Of a DNA stretch of 64,000 nt, positions 43,986 through 53,496 are shown piece by piece. The first letter of the stretch is position 1. Each line of letters starts with the position of its first letter. Source of the stretch: Bradyrhizobium sediminis (GTDB taxonomy: Bacteria > Pseudomonadota > Alphaproteobacteria > Rhizobiales > Xanthobacteraceae); contig NZ_CP076134.1 in the NCBI RefSeq assembly GCF_018736085.1, positions 930,001 through 994,000 on the forward strand. The letters are read 5' to 3'. The notes under the pieces are model-generated. The model had not been told where the DNA came from and ran no database searches. It saw nothing but the letters and a program-made list of their open reading frames with translations. A program made the position numbers and the translations under genes.

Positions 43986-44840
43986 TCACGCATGGCCGCC
44001 GGCGATGTCCCGCCTGTTGAAGAAGCGTACATCGATATTGCGGCCTTCGGGGGGCGGCGAAGCCAGCCGCGACTTGAACCAGGCGCGTTCGCCCGGCTTC
44101 AGCACGGATTGCTCCAGCACCGCATTCCAGGCGTAGATCTCCGCGCCCTGCGCGTCGCGGACGGAAAAGCGCAGCCGCGGCAGGTCGACCGGCTTGCGCC
44201 CTTCGCCGGTGATTACACCCTCGATCACCAGCACGGGCTTGCCTTCCACGGTCTCGGAAGTGATCTTGACGTCCTTGAACATCAGCCCGCGCAGGTTTAC
44301 CTCGAGGCCGACCATCTTGTAGAAGGCGGCGGTCTGCGGCAGCAGCCGCACCACGTCGACCCGCCAGATCGTCAGCGCCAGCACCAGCGCGCCCATCGCG
44401 GCGCAGGCGGTGGTGAGGCTGATGGAGGGTTTGCCGGGGGCGTGATACGCTCCCTGGCGGGCGAAGAGCTTGCGGAACCAGGACCGGCGCTGCGGCTGCT
44501 CGCTCGCCGCGTCCTCGGCATCGTTCCGGGCGGCCGACGCCCAGTCGGTCGACGCGTCGCCTTCGGCCGGCCAGTCGGCCGATATCGAGGGACTGTCGAC
44601 GACGGGGGTGTCCGAGCCGCCGTCCTCGCGCGCCATCGCTTCCCATTCCGCGGCGGCGTCGGCATTCGAGGCCTGTCGGCCGGCCTGCGCCATCGCCGGC
44701 GCGGCGATCTCGACCGCGTCCTCCGGCCGCGCCAGCCAGACTTCCTTGCAGCGGGAACAGCGGACGGTACGGCCAGCCGCGCCCAGGTTAGCCGGATCAA
44801 TGGCATAGGACGTTGTACAATGAGGGCAAACGATGGGCAT
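43986..44840 (-). CDS. MJ0042-type zinc-ribbon protein with one membrane helix (DUF3426)
   Basis: A 284-residue protein. The first 40 residues are an MJ0042 zinc ribbon (CPHC then CSRC; TTSYAIDPANLG). An acidic, disordered-looking linker follows to about residue 140, then a membrane helix (ITTACAAMGALVLALTIWRV-like) and a periplasmic C-terminal domain of the DUF3426 type. The start is MPIVCPHC at 44840; a GTG five codons earlier is possible. It is divergent from ftsE-ftsX, a common arrangement in rhizobia. The function is unknown. Confidence 0.88.
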   Translation of the reverse strand: MPIVCPHCTTSYAIDPANLGAAGRTVRCSRCKEVWLARPEDAVEIAAPAMAQAGRQASNADAAAEWEAMAREDGGSDTPVVDSPSISADWPAEGDASTDWASAARNDAEDAASEQPQRRSWFRKLFARQGAYHAPGKPSISLTTACAAMGALVLALTIWRVDVVRLLPQTAAFYKMVGLEVNLRGLMFKDVKITSETVEGKPVLVIEGVITGEGRKPVDLPRLRFSVRDAQGAEIYAWNAVLEQSVLKPGERAWFKSRLASPPPEGRNIDVRFFNRRDIAGGHA

Positions 44841-45014
44841 GGAGCCAATCTCCACAATGACGCTGGCTGGATGCTACAAGGCGACCGTTAACGAACCGGA
44901 AACCATAACCGAAGCACAACCGTTTTCTCTGGTTCGCGGCCGCGGCGGGGCCGGCGAATGGCGGGCCATCGGCTGCGGCTTTCCGGCCGCACCCCACATC
45001 GAACGGAGCTGAGC

Positions 45015-45674
45015 TTGGTTCGGTTCGAAAATGTCGGATTGCGTTACGGGCTTGGCCCGGAGATTCTGCGCGACCTCAGTTTCCTGATCCCCGCCCATTC
45101 CTTCCAGTTCCTGACCGGTCCGTCCGGCGCCGGCAAGACCTCGCTGCTGCGGCTTTTGTTCCTGTCGCTGCGGCCGACGCGCGGCCTGGTCAACCTGTTC
45201 GGCCACGACGTCTCGCTGCTCGGCAAGGATCAGATCGCGGACTTGCGCAAGCGGATCGGCATCGTGCTGCAGGACTTCCGGCTGCTCGATCACATGACGA
45301 CCTACGAAAATGTGGCGCTGCCGTTCCGGGTGATGGGCCGCGAGGAATCGAGCTACCGCAAGGAGGTCATCGACCTCCTGAAATGGGTCGGGCTCGGCGA
45401 ACGGATGGATGCGCTGCCGCCGATCCTGTCCGGCGGCGAGAAGCAGCGCGCGGCGATCGCGCGTGCCGTGATCTCGCGTCCGCACCTGCTGCTGGCGGAT
45501 GAGCCGACCGGCAATGTCGATCCGACGCTGGGGCGGCGGCTGCTGCGGCTTTTCATCGAACTGAACAAGTCCGGCACCGCTGTCATCATCGCCACCCACG
45601 ACATGGCGCTGATGGACCAGTATGACGCGCGGCGGCTGGTGCTGCATCAGGGACGGCTGCACATCTATGAGTAG
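45015..45674 (+). CDS. ftsE: Cell division ATP-binding protein FtsE
   Basis: A 219-residue ABC ATPase: Walker A GPSGAGKTS, signature LSGGEKQR, Walker B LLLADEPTGNVD, switch His in IIATHDMAL. It pairs with FtsX at the division site and drives a periplasmic cell wall hydrolase. The start is a TTG at 45015 with GGAG eight bases before it; the sequence then reads VRFENVGLRYG, the normal FtsE N terminus. Its stop lies within the first codons of ftsX (8-bp overlap). Confidence 0.95.
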   Translation: MVRFENVGLRYGLGPEILRDLSFLIPAHSFQFLTGPSGAGKTSLLRLLFLSLRPTRGLVNLFGHDVSLLGKDQIADLRKRIGIVLQDFRLLDHMTTYENVALPFRVMGREESSYRKEVIDLLKWVGLGERMDALPPILSGGEKQRAAIARAVISRPHLLLADEPTGNVDPTLGRRLLRLFIELNKSGTAVIIATHDMALMDQYDARRLVLHQGRLHIYE

Positions 45675-46638
45675 ATCAGGCGACGAGCATGGGCCGCTGG
45701 TGGATCTCGGCCACGAGCGTCCGCAGGTGCCGGCACGGGCGCGCAACCTGTCGCCGATCGTGCCGCGCGCCTCGATCGCCGGCCGCGCGCTGGTTGCCGT
45801 GGTCGCCATCATGACCTTCCTCGCCTCGATCACGACCGGCGCGGTGCTGCTGGTGAGCGCCTCGGCGGCGGAATGGCAGTCGGAGGTCGCGAGCGAAATC
45901 ACCATCCAGGTGCGCCCCGCCGCCGGACGCGACATCGAGCGCGATGCGGCGGCGGTGGCCGAGACGATGCGGACGCAGCCCGGCATCGTCGAGATCAAGC
46001 CCTTCACCAAGGACGAGTCCGCCAAATTGCTGGAGCCATGGCTCGGCAGCGGATTGTCGTTCGACGATCTGCCGGTGCCGCGCGTCATCGTCGCGCGGGT
46101 CAAGCCGGGTACCGCGCTCGATCTGGCGGCGCTGCGCAGCCGGGTGTCGCAGGTGGCGCCGACGGCCAGCGTCGACGATCACCGCGCCTGGATCGAGCGG
46201 ATGCGCTCGATGACCGGCGCAACCGTGTTCGCCGGCATCGGCATCCTCGCGCTGGTGATCATCGCCACCATCATTTCGGTATCGTTCGCAACCCGCGGCG
46301 CGATGGCGGCGAATCGCCCGATCGTCGAGGTCCTGCACTTCGTCGGCGCCGGGGACCGCTATATCGCCAACCGCTTCTTGCGACACTTTCTCAGGTTGGG
46401 CCTCGAGGGCGGCGTGATCGGCGGCGGCGTCGCGATGCTGGCCTTCGGCTTCTCCGAATCGATCGCCGGCTGGTTCTCGGGCACCCCCGTCGGCGATCAA
46501 TTTGCGGCTTTGCTGGGAACGTTTTCGCTGCGCCCGTCGGGCTATCTGGTGCTGGCGGTGCAGGCGGTGCTGATCGCGGCGATCACCGCCTGGGCGTCGC
46601 GGCGAACCCTGTTCGCCACGCTCGACGACATCGACTGA
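45667..46638 (+). CDS. ftsX: Cell division permease-like protein FtsX
   Basis: A 323-residue protein with an N-terminal membrane helix (ALVAVVAIMTFLASITTGAV), a periplasmic loop (SEITIQVRP; LEPWLG), and three C-terminal helices with the FtsX/MacB-type fold. It overlaps ftsE by 8 bp and starts at the ATG at 45667. The two form a complex that links FtsZ to peptidoglycan hydrolysis. Divergence in the periplasmic loop is normal for the family. Confidence 0.93.
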   Translation: MSRSGDEHGPLVDLGHERPQVPARARNLSPIVPRASIAGRALVAVVAIMTFLASITTGAVLLVSASAAEWQSEVASEITIQVRPAAGRDIERDAAAVAETMRTQPGIVEIKPFTKDESAKLLEPWLGSGLSFDDLPVPRVIVARVKPGTALDLAALRSRVSQVAPTASVDDHRAWIERMRSMTGATVFAGIGILALVIIATIISVSFATRGAMAANRPIVEVLHFVGAGDRYIANRFLRHFLRLGLEGGVIGGGVAMLAFGFSESIAGWFSGTPVGDQFAALLGTFSLRPSGYLVLAVQAVLIAAITAWASRRTLFATLDDID

Positions 46639-46657
46639 CGGCCGCCAATACCGCACC

Positions 46658-46690
46658 AAACCGGACTCCACTTCGCCCCAAAACGTTCTA
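46658..46690. repeat. Degenerate half copy of the GCGTTTTCGAGCGAAGTGGA repeat
   Basis: Read on the minus strand this gives TAGAACGTTTTGGGGCGAAG then TGGAGTCCGGTTTGG, matching the start of the element at 43916 with a few differences. The 3' arm is absent. Confidence 0.6.
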
Positions 46691-46723
46691 GACTTGTCAA
46701 GGAAAGGGCAACGTCAGTACCGC

Positions 46724-47443
46724 ATGAAGCCGAAGTCTGCCGATATCTCGCCAGCTGCGCCGATTGCCGCGCCGAAGGGATGGCTGCGCGCAACGATCGT
46801 CGCCTCGCTGGCGGTTGCTTTCGTTGTAGCCGCGTTCGGCTTCATCGGGTTCCTGTCGCAATTGCGCGGCGCCGAGGTGAAGCCCGACCGCAGCGCCGAC
46901 GGCATCGTCGTGCTCACCGGCGGCTCTTCGCGCGTCTCTGATGCGATGGAATTGCTGGCCGGCGGCTATGGCAAGCGGCTCCTGATTTCCGGCGTGCATC
47001 CGACCAACGCCGCGAGCGATATTTCCCGGTCGCTGCCCGACAATCATTCGCTGCTGCGCTGTTGCGTCGATCTCGACCGCTCCGCCGTCAATACCCGCAG
47101 CAATGCGGCGGAGACGCGGCGCTGGGCGCGCGAGCGCGGCTTCAAGTCGCTGATCGTGGTGACCTCGAATTACCATATGCCGCGTGCGATCGTCGAATTG
47201 TCGCATGCGATGCCCGATATTCAGCTGATCCCCTTCGCGGTGGTCGGCGAGAAATGGCGGGATGAGCCATGGTGGACGAGTGGCGCGACGTTTCGGCTGC
47301 TGCTATCGGAGTACGTCAAATACGTCGCCGCGGAGGTGCGGGTGCGTCTGGCCGACGGCGGTCTCGATCTGGCCCCCGAGCCCGCGGACCAGCCGTCCAG
47401 GTCCCTCGCCCCGCGCAGGCCGGCGACGGCCCAAGCCAACTGA
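46724..47443 (+). CDS. YdcF/DUF218 family protein, membrane-anchored
   Basis: A 239-residue protein with one N-terminal membrane helix (IVASLAVAFVVAAFGFIGFL) and a DUF218 domain: DGIVVLTGGSSR, YGKRLLISGVHP, the conserved RSNAAETRRWA, and IVVTSNYHMPRA. In this family E. coli YdcF binds SAM, and SanA/ElyC relate to envelope integrity. The start MKPKS at 46724 is chosen; a TTG at 46694 is also open. It sits between ftsX and plsC, both envelope functions, and is probably co-transcribed. Confidence 0.85.
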   Translation: MKPKSADISPAAPIAAPKGWLRATIVASLAVAFVVAAFGFIGFLSQLRGAEVKPDRSADGIVVLTGGSSRVSDAMELLAGGYGKRLLISGVHPTNAASDISRSLPDNHSLLRCCVDLDRSAVNTRSNAAETRRWARERGFKSLIVVTSNYHMPRAIVELSHAMPDIQLIPFAVVGEKWRDEPWWTSGATFRLLLSEYVKYVAAEVRVRLADGGLDLAPEPADQPSRSLAPRRPATAQAN

Positions 47444-47455
47444 TCAAGGTACTCG

Positions 47456-48226
47456 ATGGTTTCGATCTTCCTGCGTTCGCTGGTCTACAATGTGCTGTTC
47501 TATATGCTGCTGGTGTTCTGGCTGATCGTCGGAATCCCGACCTACCTGATGCCGCGCTGGGCCATCATGAACATCGCCAGATACTGGGCGCGCAGCAGCA
47601 TCTGGCTGTTGCGCGTGATCTGCAACACCAAGGTGGAATATCGCGGGCTCGAGAAGATCCCGAAGGGGCCGCTGATCGTGACCTCGAAGCATCAGTCGAT
47701 GTGGGAAACCTTCGCGCTGCTGCAGTTCTTCGAGCAGCCGCTCTACATCCACAAGCGCGAACTGACGTGGATTCCGTTCTTCGGCTGGTACCTGATGAAG
47801 GCGGACATGATCGGGATCGACCGGGCCGCCGGCGGACGCGCGCTGCTGGATATGGCGCGCCGCGCCGGCGAGGCGGTGCGGCGCGGCCGCCAGTTGATCA
47901 TCTTTCCCGAGGGCACCCGAACCGCGGTCGACGCGAAGCCGCATTACAAGACCGGCGTCGCCCAGGTCTATGTCGATTGCGGCGTGACCTGCCTGCCGGT
48001 TGCGCTCAATTCGGGACTGTTCTGGCCGCGCCGCACCTTCATGCGCTATCCGGGCACGCTGGTGGTCGAGTTTCTCGATCCCTTGCCGCCGGGCCTGACG
48101 CGCCGCGAATTCATCGAGCGTGTCTCGACCGTGATCGAGGCCGCCACCAGCCGGCTGGTCGAGGCCGCGCGGGCTGAGCAGGCGCAGTTGTTCGGCCGTG
48201 TGCCGTCACCGCCGGCCAGGGATTAG
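47456..48226 (+). CDS. plsC: 1-acyl-sn-glycerol-3-phosphate acyltransferase
   Basis: A 256-residue membrane-associated acyltransferase with an N-terminal hydrophobic helix. The catalytic motif reads HQSMWE (HX4E instead of the usual HX4D), and the glycerol-phosphate motif is FPEGTRT. The HX4E variant with Glu in this place is seen in many alphaproteobacterial PlsC homologues. It forms phosphatidic acid. Its stop overlaps the convergent chaC stop by four bases. Confidence 0.92.
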   Translation: MVSIFLRSLVYNVLFYMLLVFWLIVGIPTYLMPRWAIMNIARYWARSSIWLLRVICNTKVEYRGLEKIPKGPLIVTSKHQSMWETFALLQFFEQPLYIHKRELTWIPFFGWYLMKADMIGIDRAAGGRALLDMARRAGEAVRRGRQLIIFPEGTRTAVDAKPHYKTGVAQVYVDCGVTCLPVALNSGLFWPRRTFMRYPGTLVVEFLDPLPPGLTRREFIERVSTVIEAATSRLVEAARAEQAQLFGRVPSPPARD

Positions 48227-48828
48227 GCTTCTTTCTTACCCTCCAGGGGAGGGTGAAGTGAATGTGCATCTCCATGCAGCATCGCGGCGAGCTGGTGCAA
48301 TTGCGCGTCGCGAAAACCTTGCGCCTCGATCGACTTCACGGTGGCCAGCACGTAGTCGCGATTGTTGCCGGAGCGGCCGTGACCCTGCTGCACGTAGTGC
48401 AGTTGTTCGGTGAGCGAGAGCCGTCCGGCATATTGCACATGGCCGCGGTCGACCACGTACGCCAGCGCGCTGACCCGTTGCCGGGCATCGTCCTCGAGCC
48501 AGACCGAACGCATTACCTCGCGATAGACGTGGGTGGTCTGCTCCCGGCCGCGCAGATAGTCGATGGTGTCGCCGCGCTGCCTGGCCGCGACCCGGAACGC
48601 GACGCCGCGGCAGGCGCCGCCGCGGTCGAGCCCGAGCACGAGGCCGGGTTTCTCCGGCGTTCCGCGATGGTCGAAGGAATACACGCAGAGCGCGCGGTGC
48701 TCGCCGATCAGCCTCGCGGGGACCTGCTCGATGAATTCGAAGCCCGGCCGCCACATCAGCGAGCCGTAGCCGAACACCCACAGGTCGCCTTTGGATAATA
48801 CCGCTTCGGAAACGATTTCAACTGACAT
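48223..48828 (-). CDS. chaC: Glutathione-specific gamma-glutamylcyclotransferase ChaC
   Basis: A 201-residue protein of the ChaC family: VFGYGSLMWRPGF near residue 17, RALCVYSFDHRGTPEKPGLV, and the acidic region expected to hold the catalytic Glu. It cleaves glutathione to 5-oxoproline and Cys-Gly. The ATG at 48828 follows AGGCG; an in-frame TTG upstream is less likely. The 3' end overlaps plsC by four bases (convergent). Confidence 0.9.
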   Translation of the reverse strand: MSVEIVSEAVLSKGDLWVFGYGSLMWRPGFEFIEQVPARLIGEHRALCVYSFDHRGTPEKPGLVLGLDRGGACRGVAFRVAARQRGDTIDYLRGREQTTHVYREVMRSVWLEDDARQRVSALAYVVDRGHVQYAGRLSLTEQLHYVQQGHGRSGNNRDYVLATVKSIEAQGFRDAQLHQLAAMLHGDAHSLHPPLEGKKEA

Positions 48829-48945
48829 CGCGCGCACGCCTAGCAAAATTTTGCGTTTGATGAAAATGCGTTAACTTGATCCACGGCCGGCAGCATGGCT
48901 TACATGACCGCTTAATTGACAAATTCGTCCGCCAAAGGTCGCCGC

Positions 48946-50145
48946 ATGCCCGATATCACCCCTGCGCCGCGCCGGCGCCCGCTTTGGCGCCTCTTCCTCA
49001 TGCCTGTTCTGCTGCTCGTCGCCGCCGCGGCTTGGAGCGCGTTCTGGTTCTTTGCCGCCTCCCAGGTCGAGGTCAAGGCCGACGCTTGGCGCGCCCTGGA
49101 GGCGAAATCGGGTCGGGTCTATGACTGCGCCAAGCGCTCGGTGGCCGGCTTCCCGTTCCGGCTCGAAATCAGCTGCAGCGGCGCCAGCGTGACGCTGAGG
49201 TCGCAGACCGCGGAGCAGGCTGCGACCCAAGCGGCGCCGGTCACCGCCAAGCTCGGCGAAATCCTGATGGTGGCGCAGATCTACGATCCGAAAAAGGTGA
49301 TCGCCGAATTCACCGCGCCCGCGACCCTTTCCGATCGCGGCGGGCCGGCTTCGATGATGGTGAACTGGAGCAAGGCGCGCTCTAGCGTGGTCGGCCTGCC
49401 GGCCATCCCGCAGCGCGCCTCGATCGTGTTCGACGAACCATCGATCGACCGCGTCAACGCTTCAGTGCAGACGCCGCTGGCGCGCGCCAAGCTGGTCGAG
49501 CTGCACGGTCGCCTCGCCGAGGGCTCGGCGCTCGATCGCCCCGTGATCGAGACCGTGCTCAAGATCCAGGGCGGCAGCGTCCAGGAGGTTCATCCGCTCT
49601 TGGCGGCGCCGTTCGACGCCGACGTCCGCGCGATGCTGAGCGGGCTGAAGGACTTCTCGCCAAAACCCTGGCCCGAGCGGTTTCGCGAAATTCAGGCTGC
49701 CGGCGGCCGCGTCGAAATCGTGCAGTCGCGGATTGCGCAGGGCGATTTGGTCGCGGTTGCCGCCGGCACGCTCGGCCTCAGCGCCAATGGGCGTATCGAC
49801 GGCGAATTGCAGATGACGGTCGCCGGAATCGAGAAGGTGATTCCGGCGCTCGGTATCGAAAAAATGCTGGAAGAGGGCGTGCCGCAGGCGACGCTCGATC
49901 GCGTCGCGCCCGGTGTCAGGAGCCAGGATGTCAGCAACCTGCTCGGCGCGCTCGACCGGGCGATCCCCGGTCTCGGCAAGGTGGTCAAGCAAAACGCCAA
50001 TGTCGGCGTCGCCGCCGGCATCAATGCGCTCGGCAAGGAAACAGTGCTGGAAGGCAAGAAGGCCCGCGCCTTTCCGCTGCGCTTCGTCGACGGCGCGGTG
50101 TTCTTGGGACCGCTGAAGGTCGCGCAGATTCCGCCGCTGTATTAG
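48946..50145 (+). CDS. DUF2125 domain-containing protein
   Basis: A 399-residue protein with one N-terminal signal/membrane segment (LWRLFLMPVLLLVAAAAWSAFW) followed by a long exported domain of the DUF2125 family. The early motif GFPFRLEISC is characteristic. Such proteins are widespread in alphaproteobacteria; structure suggests a lipid- or envelope-related role but none is established. The ATG at 48946 follows AAAGG. It is divergent from chaC. Confidence 0.87.
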   Translation: MPDITPAPRRRPLWRLFLMPVLLLVAAAAWSAFWFFAASQVEVKADAWRALEAKSGRVYDCAKRSVAGFPFRLEISCSGASVTLRSQTAEQAATQAAPVTAKLGEILMVAQIYDPKKVIAEFTAPATLSDRGGPASMMVNWSKARSSVVGLPAIPQRASIVFDEPSIDRVNASVQTPLARAKLVELHGRLAEGSALDRPVIETVLKIQGGSVQEVHPLLAAPFDADVRAMLSGLKDFSPKPWPERFREIQAAGGRVEIVQSRIAQGDLVAVAAGTLGLSANGRIDGELQMTVAGIEKVIPALGIEKMLEEGVPQATLDRVAPGVRSQDVSNLLGALDRAIPGLGKVVKQNANVGVAAGINALGKETVLEGKKARAFPLRFVDGAVFLGPLKVAQIPPLY

Positions 50146-50147
50146 CT

Positions 50148-50292
50148 GTCGTCCCGGCCAAGCGAGCGCTTGCGAGTGCGCGCCGGGACCCATAACCACC
50201 AGCGGTTATGAGACGATGAAAGACAAACCGCGCCATTCGTGATCAATCGCGACGCCGCGGCGTATGGGTTCCCGCTTTCGCGGGAACGACAG
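50148..50292. repeat. Palindromic intergenic repeat, GTCCCGGC family, copy 3
   Basis: It begins TGTCGTCCCGGCCAAGCGAG and ends TATGGGTTCCCGCTTTCGCG then GGAACGACAG. The internal CGCGCCGGGACCCATAACCA is shared with copy 1. It lies between converging DUF2125 and tyrC genes. Confidence 0.7.
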
Positions 50293-50302
50293 AGCGGCCT
50301 AC

Positions 50303-51241
50303 TCAGGCTTTCTTCCCCAGATGCGCATGCGGCCGTCCGAAATCGGGCGCGGCCGAATCCTGGCCGATCTCGACGATGCCGCGGCGGATCGCGCGGGTGC
50401 GGGTGAAATGCTCGAACAGCGCCTCGCCGTCGTTGCGGCGGATTGCGCGGGTCAGCTTCGACAGATCCTCGTTGAAGGTGCCGAGCATTTCCAGCACCGC
50501 GTCCTTGTTGGCGAGGAACACGTCGCGCCACATCGTCGGGTCGGAGGCGGCGATGCGGGTGAAGTCGCGAAAGCCGCCGGCGGAGAACTTGATCACTTCC
50601 GACGAGGTGACCTGGGCGAGTTCGTCGGCGGTGCCGACGATGGTGTAGGCGATCAGATGCGGCAGGTGGCTGGTGATCGCCAGCACCAGATCGTGATGGT
50701 CCGGCGTCATGATCTCGACCTTGGCGCCGAGCGCGGTCCAGAACGCGCGCAGCCGCTCGATCGCGCCGGGATCGACGCCTGCCGGCGGGGTCAGGATGCA
50801 CCAGCGGTTGATGAACAGTTCGGCGAAACCGGAATCGGGGCCGGAGTGCTCGGTGCCGGCAACCGGATGCGCCGGCACGAAATGCACGCCTTCGGGCAGG
50901 TACGGCGCCATGTCGCGCACGATCGCGCCCTTGACCGAGCCGACGTCGGAGACGATGGCGCCGGGCTTGAGATGAGCGGCGATTTCCTGCGCGACCGGTC
51001 CGCAGGCGCCGACCGGGATGCAGAGGATCACGAGATCGGCGTCTTTGACGGCTTCGACGTTGGTTTCGACCACGCGGTCGACGATGCCGAGCTCGGCGAC
51101 CCGCGCCCGGGTCCTGGCCGAGCGCGCGGTGGTGACGATTTCTCCCGCCAGCCCCTGTTCGCGCGCGGCGCGTGCGATCGAGCCGCCGATCAGTCCGAAG
51201 CCGATCAGCGCGATCTTGTTGAAGTGCGGCGCGGCGCTCAC
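50303..51241 (-). CDS. tyrC: Prephenate/arogenate dehydrogenase
   Basis: A 312-residue NAD(P)-dependent TyrA-type enzyme. The Rossmann motif is [15 protein letters not shown], and substrate-binding segments are [11 protein letters not shown] and [11 protein letters not shown]. It has no fused chorismate mutase or ACT domain. The GTG at 51241 overlaps the hisC stop (GTGA). In an operon after an aminotransferase and chorismate mutase, an arogenate route to tyrosine is likely (inference). Confidence 0.93.
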   Translation of the reverse strand: MSAAPHFNKIALIGFGLIGGSIARAAREQGLAGEIVTTARSARTRARVAELGIVDRVVETNVEAVKDADLVILCIPVGACGPVAQEIAAHLKPGAIVSDVGSVKGAIVRDMAPYLPEGVHFVPAHPVAGTEHSGPDSGFAELFINRWCILTPPAGVDPGAIERLRAFWTALGAKVEIMTPDHHDLVLAITSHLPHLIAYTIVGTADELAQVTSSEVIKFSAGGFRDFTRIAASDPTMWRDVFLANKDAVLEMLGTFNEDLSKLTRAIRRNDGEALFEHFTRTRAIRRGIVEIGQDSAAPDFGRPHAHLGKKA

Positions 51242-52335
51242 TTGCGCGCCACGAAGTCGCGCAAGCCGTCGACCACCAGCCGATTGGCTTCTTCGGTGCC
51301 GATGGTCAGGCGCAGCGCGTGCGGCAGGCCGTAATTGTTCAGGCCCCGCAGCACCAGTCCGCGCCTGGTGAGGAACGCGTCGGCTTCCGCCGCGGTCTGA
51401 CCTTTCTCCGGCGGGAAGTGGATGAGAATGAAGTTCGCCACGCTCGGCGTCACCTTGAGGCCGAGTTTTGTCACTTCTTCGGTGAGCCAGGTGCGCCACT
51501 TCTCGGTATGTGTCTTCGACATCTGGATATGCGCGCTGTCCTCGATCGCCGCCACCGCCGCCCGCATCGCCGGGGTCGAGACGTTGAAGGGGCCGCGGAT
51601 GCGATTGACCGCATCGACGATATTGGCCGGCCCGAACATCCAGCCGATCCGCAACGCCGCGAGGCCGTGGATCTTGGAAAAAGTGTGGGTCATCACCGTG
51701 TTCTCGGTGGTCGCCACCAGTTCGATGCCGATCTCGTAATCGTTGCGCGACACGTAGTCGGAATAGGCGGCGTCGAGCACCAGCAGCACATGCGGCGGCA
51801 ATCCGGCGCGCAGCCGCTTGACCTCGTCGAACGGCAGATAGGTCCCGGTCGGGTTGTTGGGGTTGGCGAGCCACACCAGCTTGGTGCGCGGCGACACCCG
51901 CTGCAGGATCGCATCGACGTCGGCGGTGAAATTGGTTTCCGGCGCCACCACGTTGATGGCGCCGTTCGCCATGGTCGCGATCGGATACACCAGGAAACCG
52001 TGGGTGGTGGAGATCGCCTCGTCGCCGTGGCTGAGATAGGTGTGCGCCAGCAAATTGAGGATCTCGTCGGAGCCGGCGCCGCAGATGATGCGGTCGGGAT
52101 CGAGCCCGAAGGCGCGGCCGATCGCTTCGCGCAAGATCCGCGAGGTGCCCTCCGGATAGTCCTCCAGGTGATCGGCGGCTTGCTTGTAGGCTTCGACCGC
52201 CTTCGGCGAAGGTCCGAGCGGCGTCTCGTTGGCCGACAGCTTGAACACCTTGCGGCCCGGCTCCGCCACCGGGCTCTTGCCCGGCGTGTAGGGCGCAATT
52301 TCGAGGATGCCGGGATTCGGCACGGGTCGGGACAT
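51238..52335 (-). CDS. hisC: Histidinol-phosphate/aromatic aminotransferase
   Basis: A 365-residue fold-type I PLP aminotransferase: [13 protein letters not shown], the GAGSDEIL segment, [20 protein letters not shown], and the PLP lysine in [16 protein letters not shown]. It belongs to the HisC subgroup, which can accept histidinol-phosphate or aromatic keto acids. Its place between chorismate mutase and tyrC suggests that it aminates prephenate or hydroxyphenylpyruvate. The ATG at 52335 gives the normal N terminus. Confidence 0.92.
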   Translation of the reverse strand: MSRPVPNPGILEIAPYTPGKSPVAEPGRKVFKLSANETPLGPSPKAVEAYKQAADHLEDYPEGTSRILREAIGRAFGLDPDRIICGAGSDEILNLLAHTYLSHGDEAISTTHGFLVYPIATMANGAINVVAPETNFTADVDAILQRVSPRTKLVWLANPNNPTGTYLPFDEVKRLRAGLPPHVLLVLDAAYSDYVSRNDYEIGIELVATTENTVMTHTFSKIHGLAALRIGWMFGPANIVDAVNRIRGPFNVSTPAMRAAVAAIEDSAHIQMSKTHTEKWRTWLTEEVTKLGLKVTPSVANFILIHFPPEKGQTAAEADAFLTRRGLVLRGLNNYGLPHALRLTIGTEEANRLVVDGLRDFVARK

Positions 52336-52382
52336 CTTCAACTCCGGAAGTCTGGGGGCGGCTCTCAGGACACGATTTGAGG

Positions 52383-53240
52383 CTAAGCCTGATGCTTGGC
52401 GGCCCCGTTCGGGGGCACCGTATAGCGCGTTGCGTGGCTGCCGACGAGAGCCGATGAGCGCACCGAAGCACCGGCCTCGATCATGGCTGCCTTGATCTTT
52501 TCGAGGCTGGCGGCGCCGGAAACCGACACCAGCAGCGCCGCGCCGTCGAAGGCAGTGTCCGGCACCGCGACGATCTCGGCCAGCGGCGACAGCGCGCGGG
52601 CGATCTCGGCGTTCCAGCCGGACACCCTTACGCTCCACGTCTCGACCTCGGTCACCATGGCGCTGTCGGCGACGCGCGACACCACGAACACCGGCAGCGC
52701 GGCCGGATGGTCGGCGCGCTCGAGGAACGGCAGCCGCGCGATGATCTTCGGGGCGCCCTCGGCCTCGAGCGCGATCCACCATGGGGTGCGGCTCGACGTG
52801 GCCGGGACCAGCGCCAGATCGCCCTTCGACCTCGCCACCGCCTCGACGGCGGCCTGCGCGCTGAAATGCGAGACATAGGGCACGACGAATCCGAAATGAA
52901 ACCGCGCCGAATCCCGCATCGCGGATTCGCCGACGGAAACATCCGCATGCACCGAAAACGGCGCTTGTACAAAGGTGAACGTCGAGATGATGACGCGCCA
53001 GATGCTCTCGATGGTGTCGATCGGCAGGATGCCGCGGTGACGCTCGACCAGGCGCCGCATCATCGCGGCCTCGCGCGCCGGACGGAACGCCGAACCGACC
53101 TCCTGGGTCTGCTTGACCTGGATCAGCCGGTCGATGATGTCGCCACGCGCCATCAGCAGGCGGTGGACCTGTTCGTCGATGCTGTCGATCTCTTGGCGCA
53201 GCACCTCGAGCGAGGGTGGGGCGGGGGGCGATTTGGACAT
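52383..53240 (-). CDS. Chorismate mutase with long C-terminal domain
   Basis: A 285-residue protein. The N-terminal 95 residues are an AroQ-type chorismate mutase ([40 protein letters not shown]). The remaining 190 residues (from [10 protein letters not shown]) resemble the layout of prephenate dehydratase plus ACT, with a segment [18 protein letters not shown], but the dehydratase motif ESRPxxTRF is not seen. It heads a leftward operon with hisC and tyrC. The C-terminal domain may be a degenerate dehydratase used for regulation (inference). ATG at 53240. Confidence 0.88.
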   Translation of the reverse strand: MSKSPPAPPSLEVLRQEIDSIDEQVHRLLMARGDIIDRLIQVKQTQEVGSAFRPAREAAMMRRLVERHRGILPIDTIESIWRVIISTFTFVQAPFSVHADVSVGESAMRDSARFHFGFVVPYVSHFSAQAAVEAVARSKGDLALVPATSSRTPWWIALEAEGAPKIIARLPFLERADHPAALPVFVVSRVADSAMVTEVETWSVRVSGWNAEIARALSPLAEIVAVPDTAFDGAALLVSVSGAASLEKIKAAMIEAGASVRSSALVGSHATRYTVPPNGAAKHQA

Positions 53241-53269
53241 CTCAAGGGACCCGGCGAGAGCTCTATCTT

Positions 53270-53371
53270 CCTCATCCTGAAGGAGCGGCCTCTTGGCCGC
53301 GTCGCGAAGGATGAGAGCCCCGTTCTCTCCCATGGTTCGAGACGGCGCAAGGGCGCCTCCTCACCATGAGG
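53270..53371. repeat. Paired intergenic repeat, CCTCATCCTGAAGGAGC / CTCCTCACCATGAGG family
   Basis: CCTCATCCTGAAGGAGCGGC with inner hairpin GGCCTCTTGGCC, then CGTCGCGAAGGATGAG; next CCATGGTTCGAGACGGCGCA then CTCCTCACCATGAGG. The two halves are related inverted units. It is typical of Bradyrhizobium/Rhodopseudomonas intergenic regions and lies upstream of the riboswitch and the chorismate mutase start. Confidence 0.65.
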
Positions 53372-53443
53372 GGCCACCCCTGCAGGGTTAACCATGGACT
53401 TGCCTTGACGAAAAGCTCAACCGGGACTAGCTTGAAGCCATTC

Positions 53444-53495
53444 CGTGGTCATTTGAGCCGGCCGGCTTGCAGCCACGTTAAACAACTCGCTAAAC
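53444..53495 (+). promoter_or_regulatory. SAM-II riboswitch (metA-type) upstream of metX
   Basis: Stem P1 is CGTGG (53444-53448) with CCACG (53473-53477). The conserved loop runs TCATTTGAGCC, the conserved TTGCAG precedes the 3' strand, and the downstream tail TTAAACA...CTCGCTAAA carries the pseudoknot strand. This matches the SAM-II consensus known upstream of metA/metX genes in alphaproteobacteria. It lies about 100 bases before metX. Confidence 0.92.
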
Positions 53496-53496
53496 A

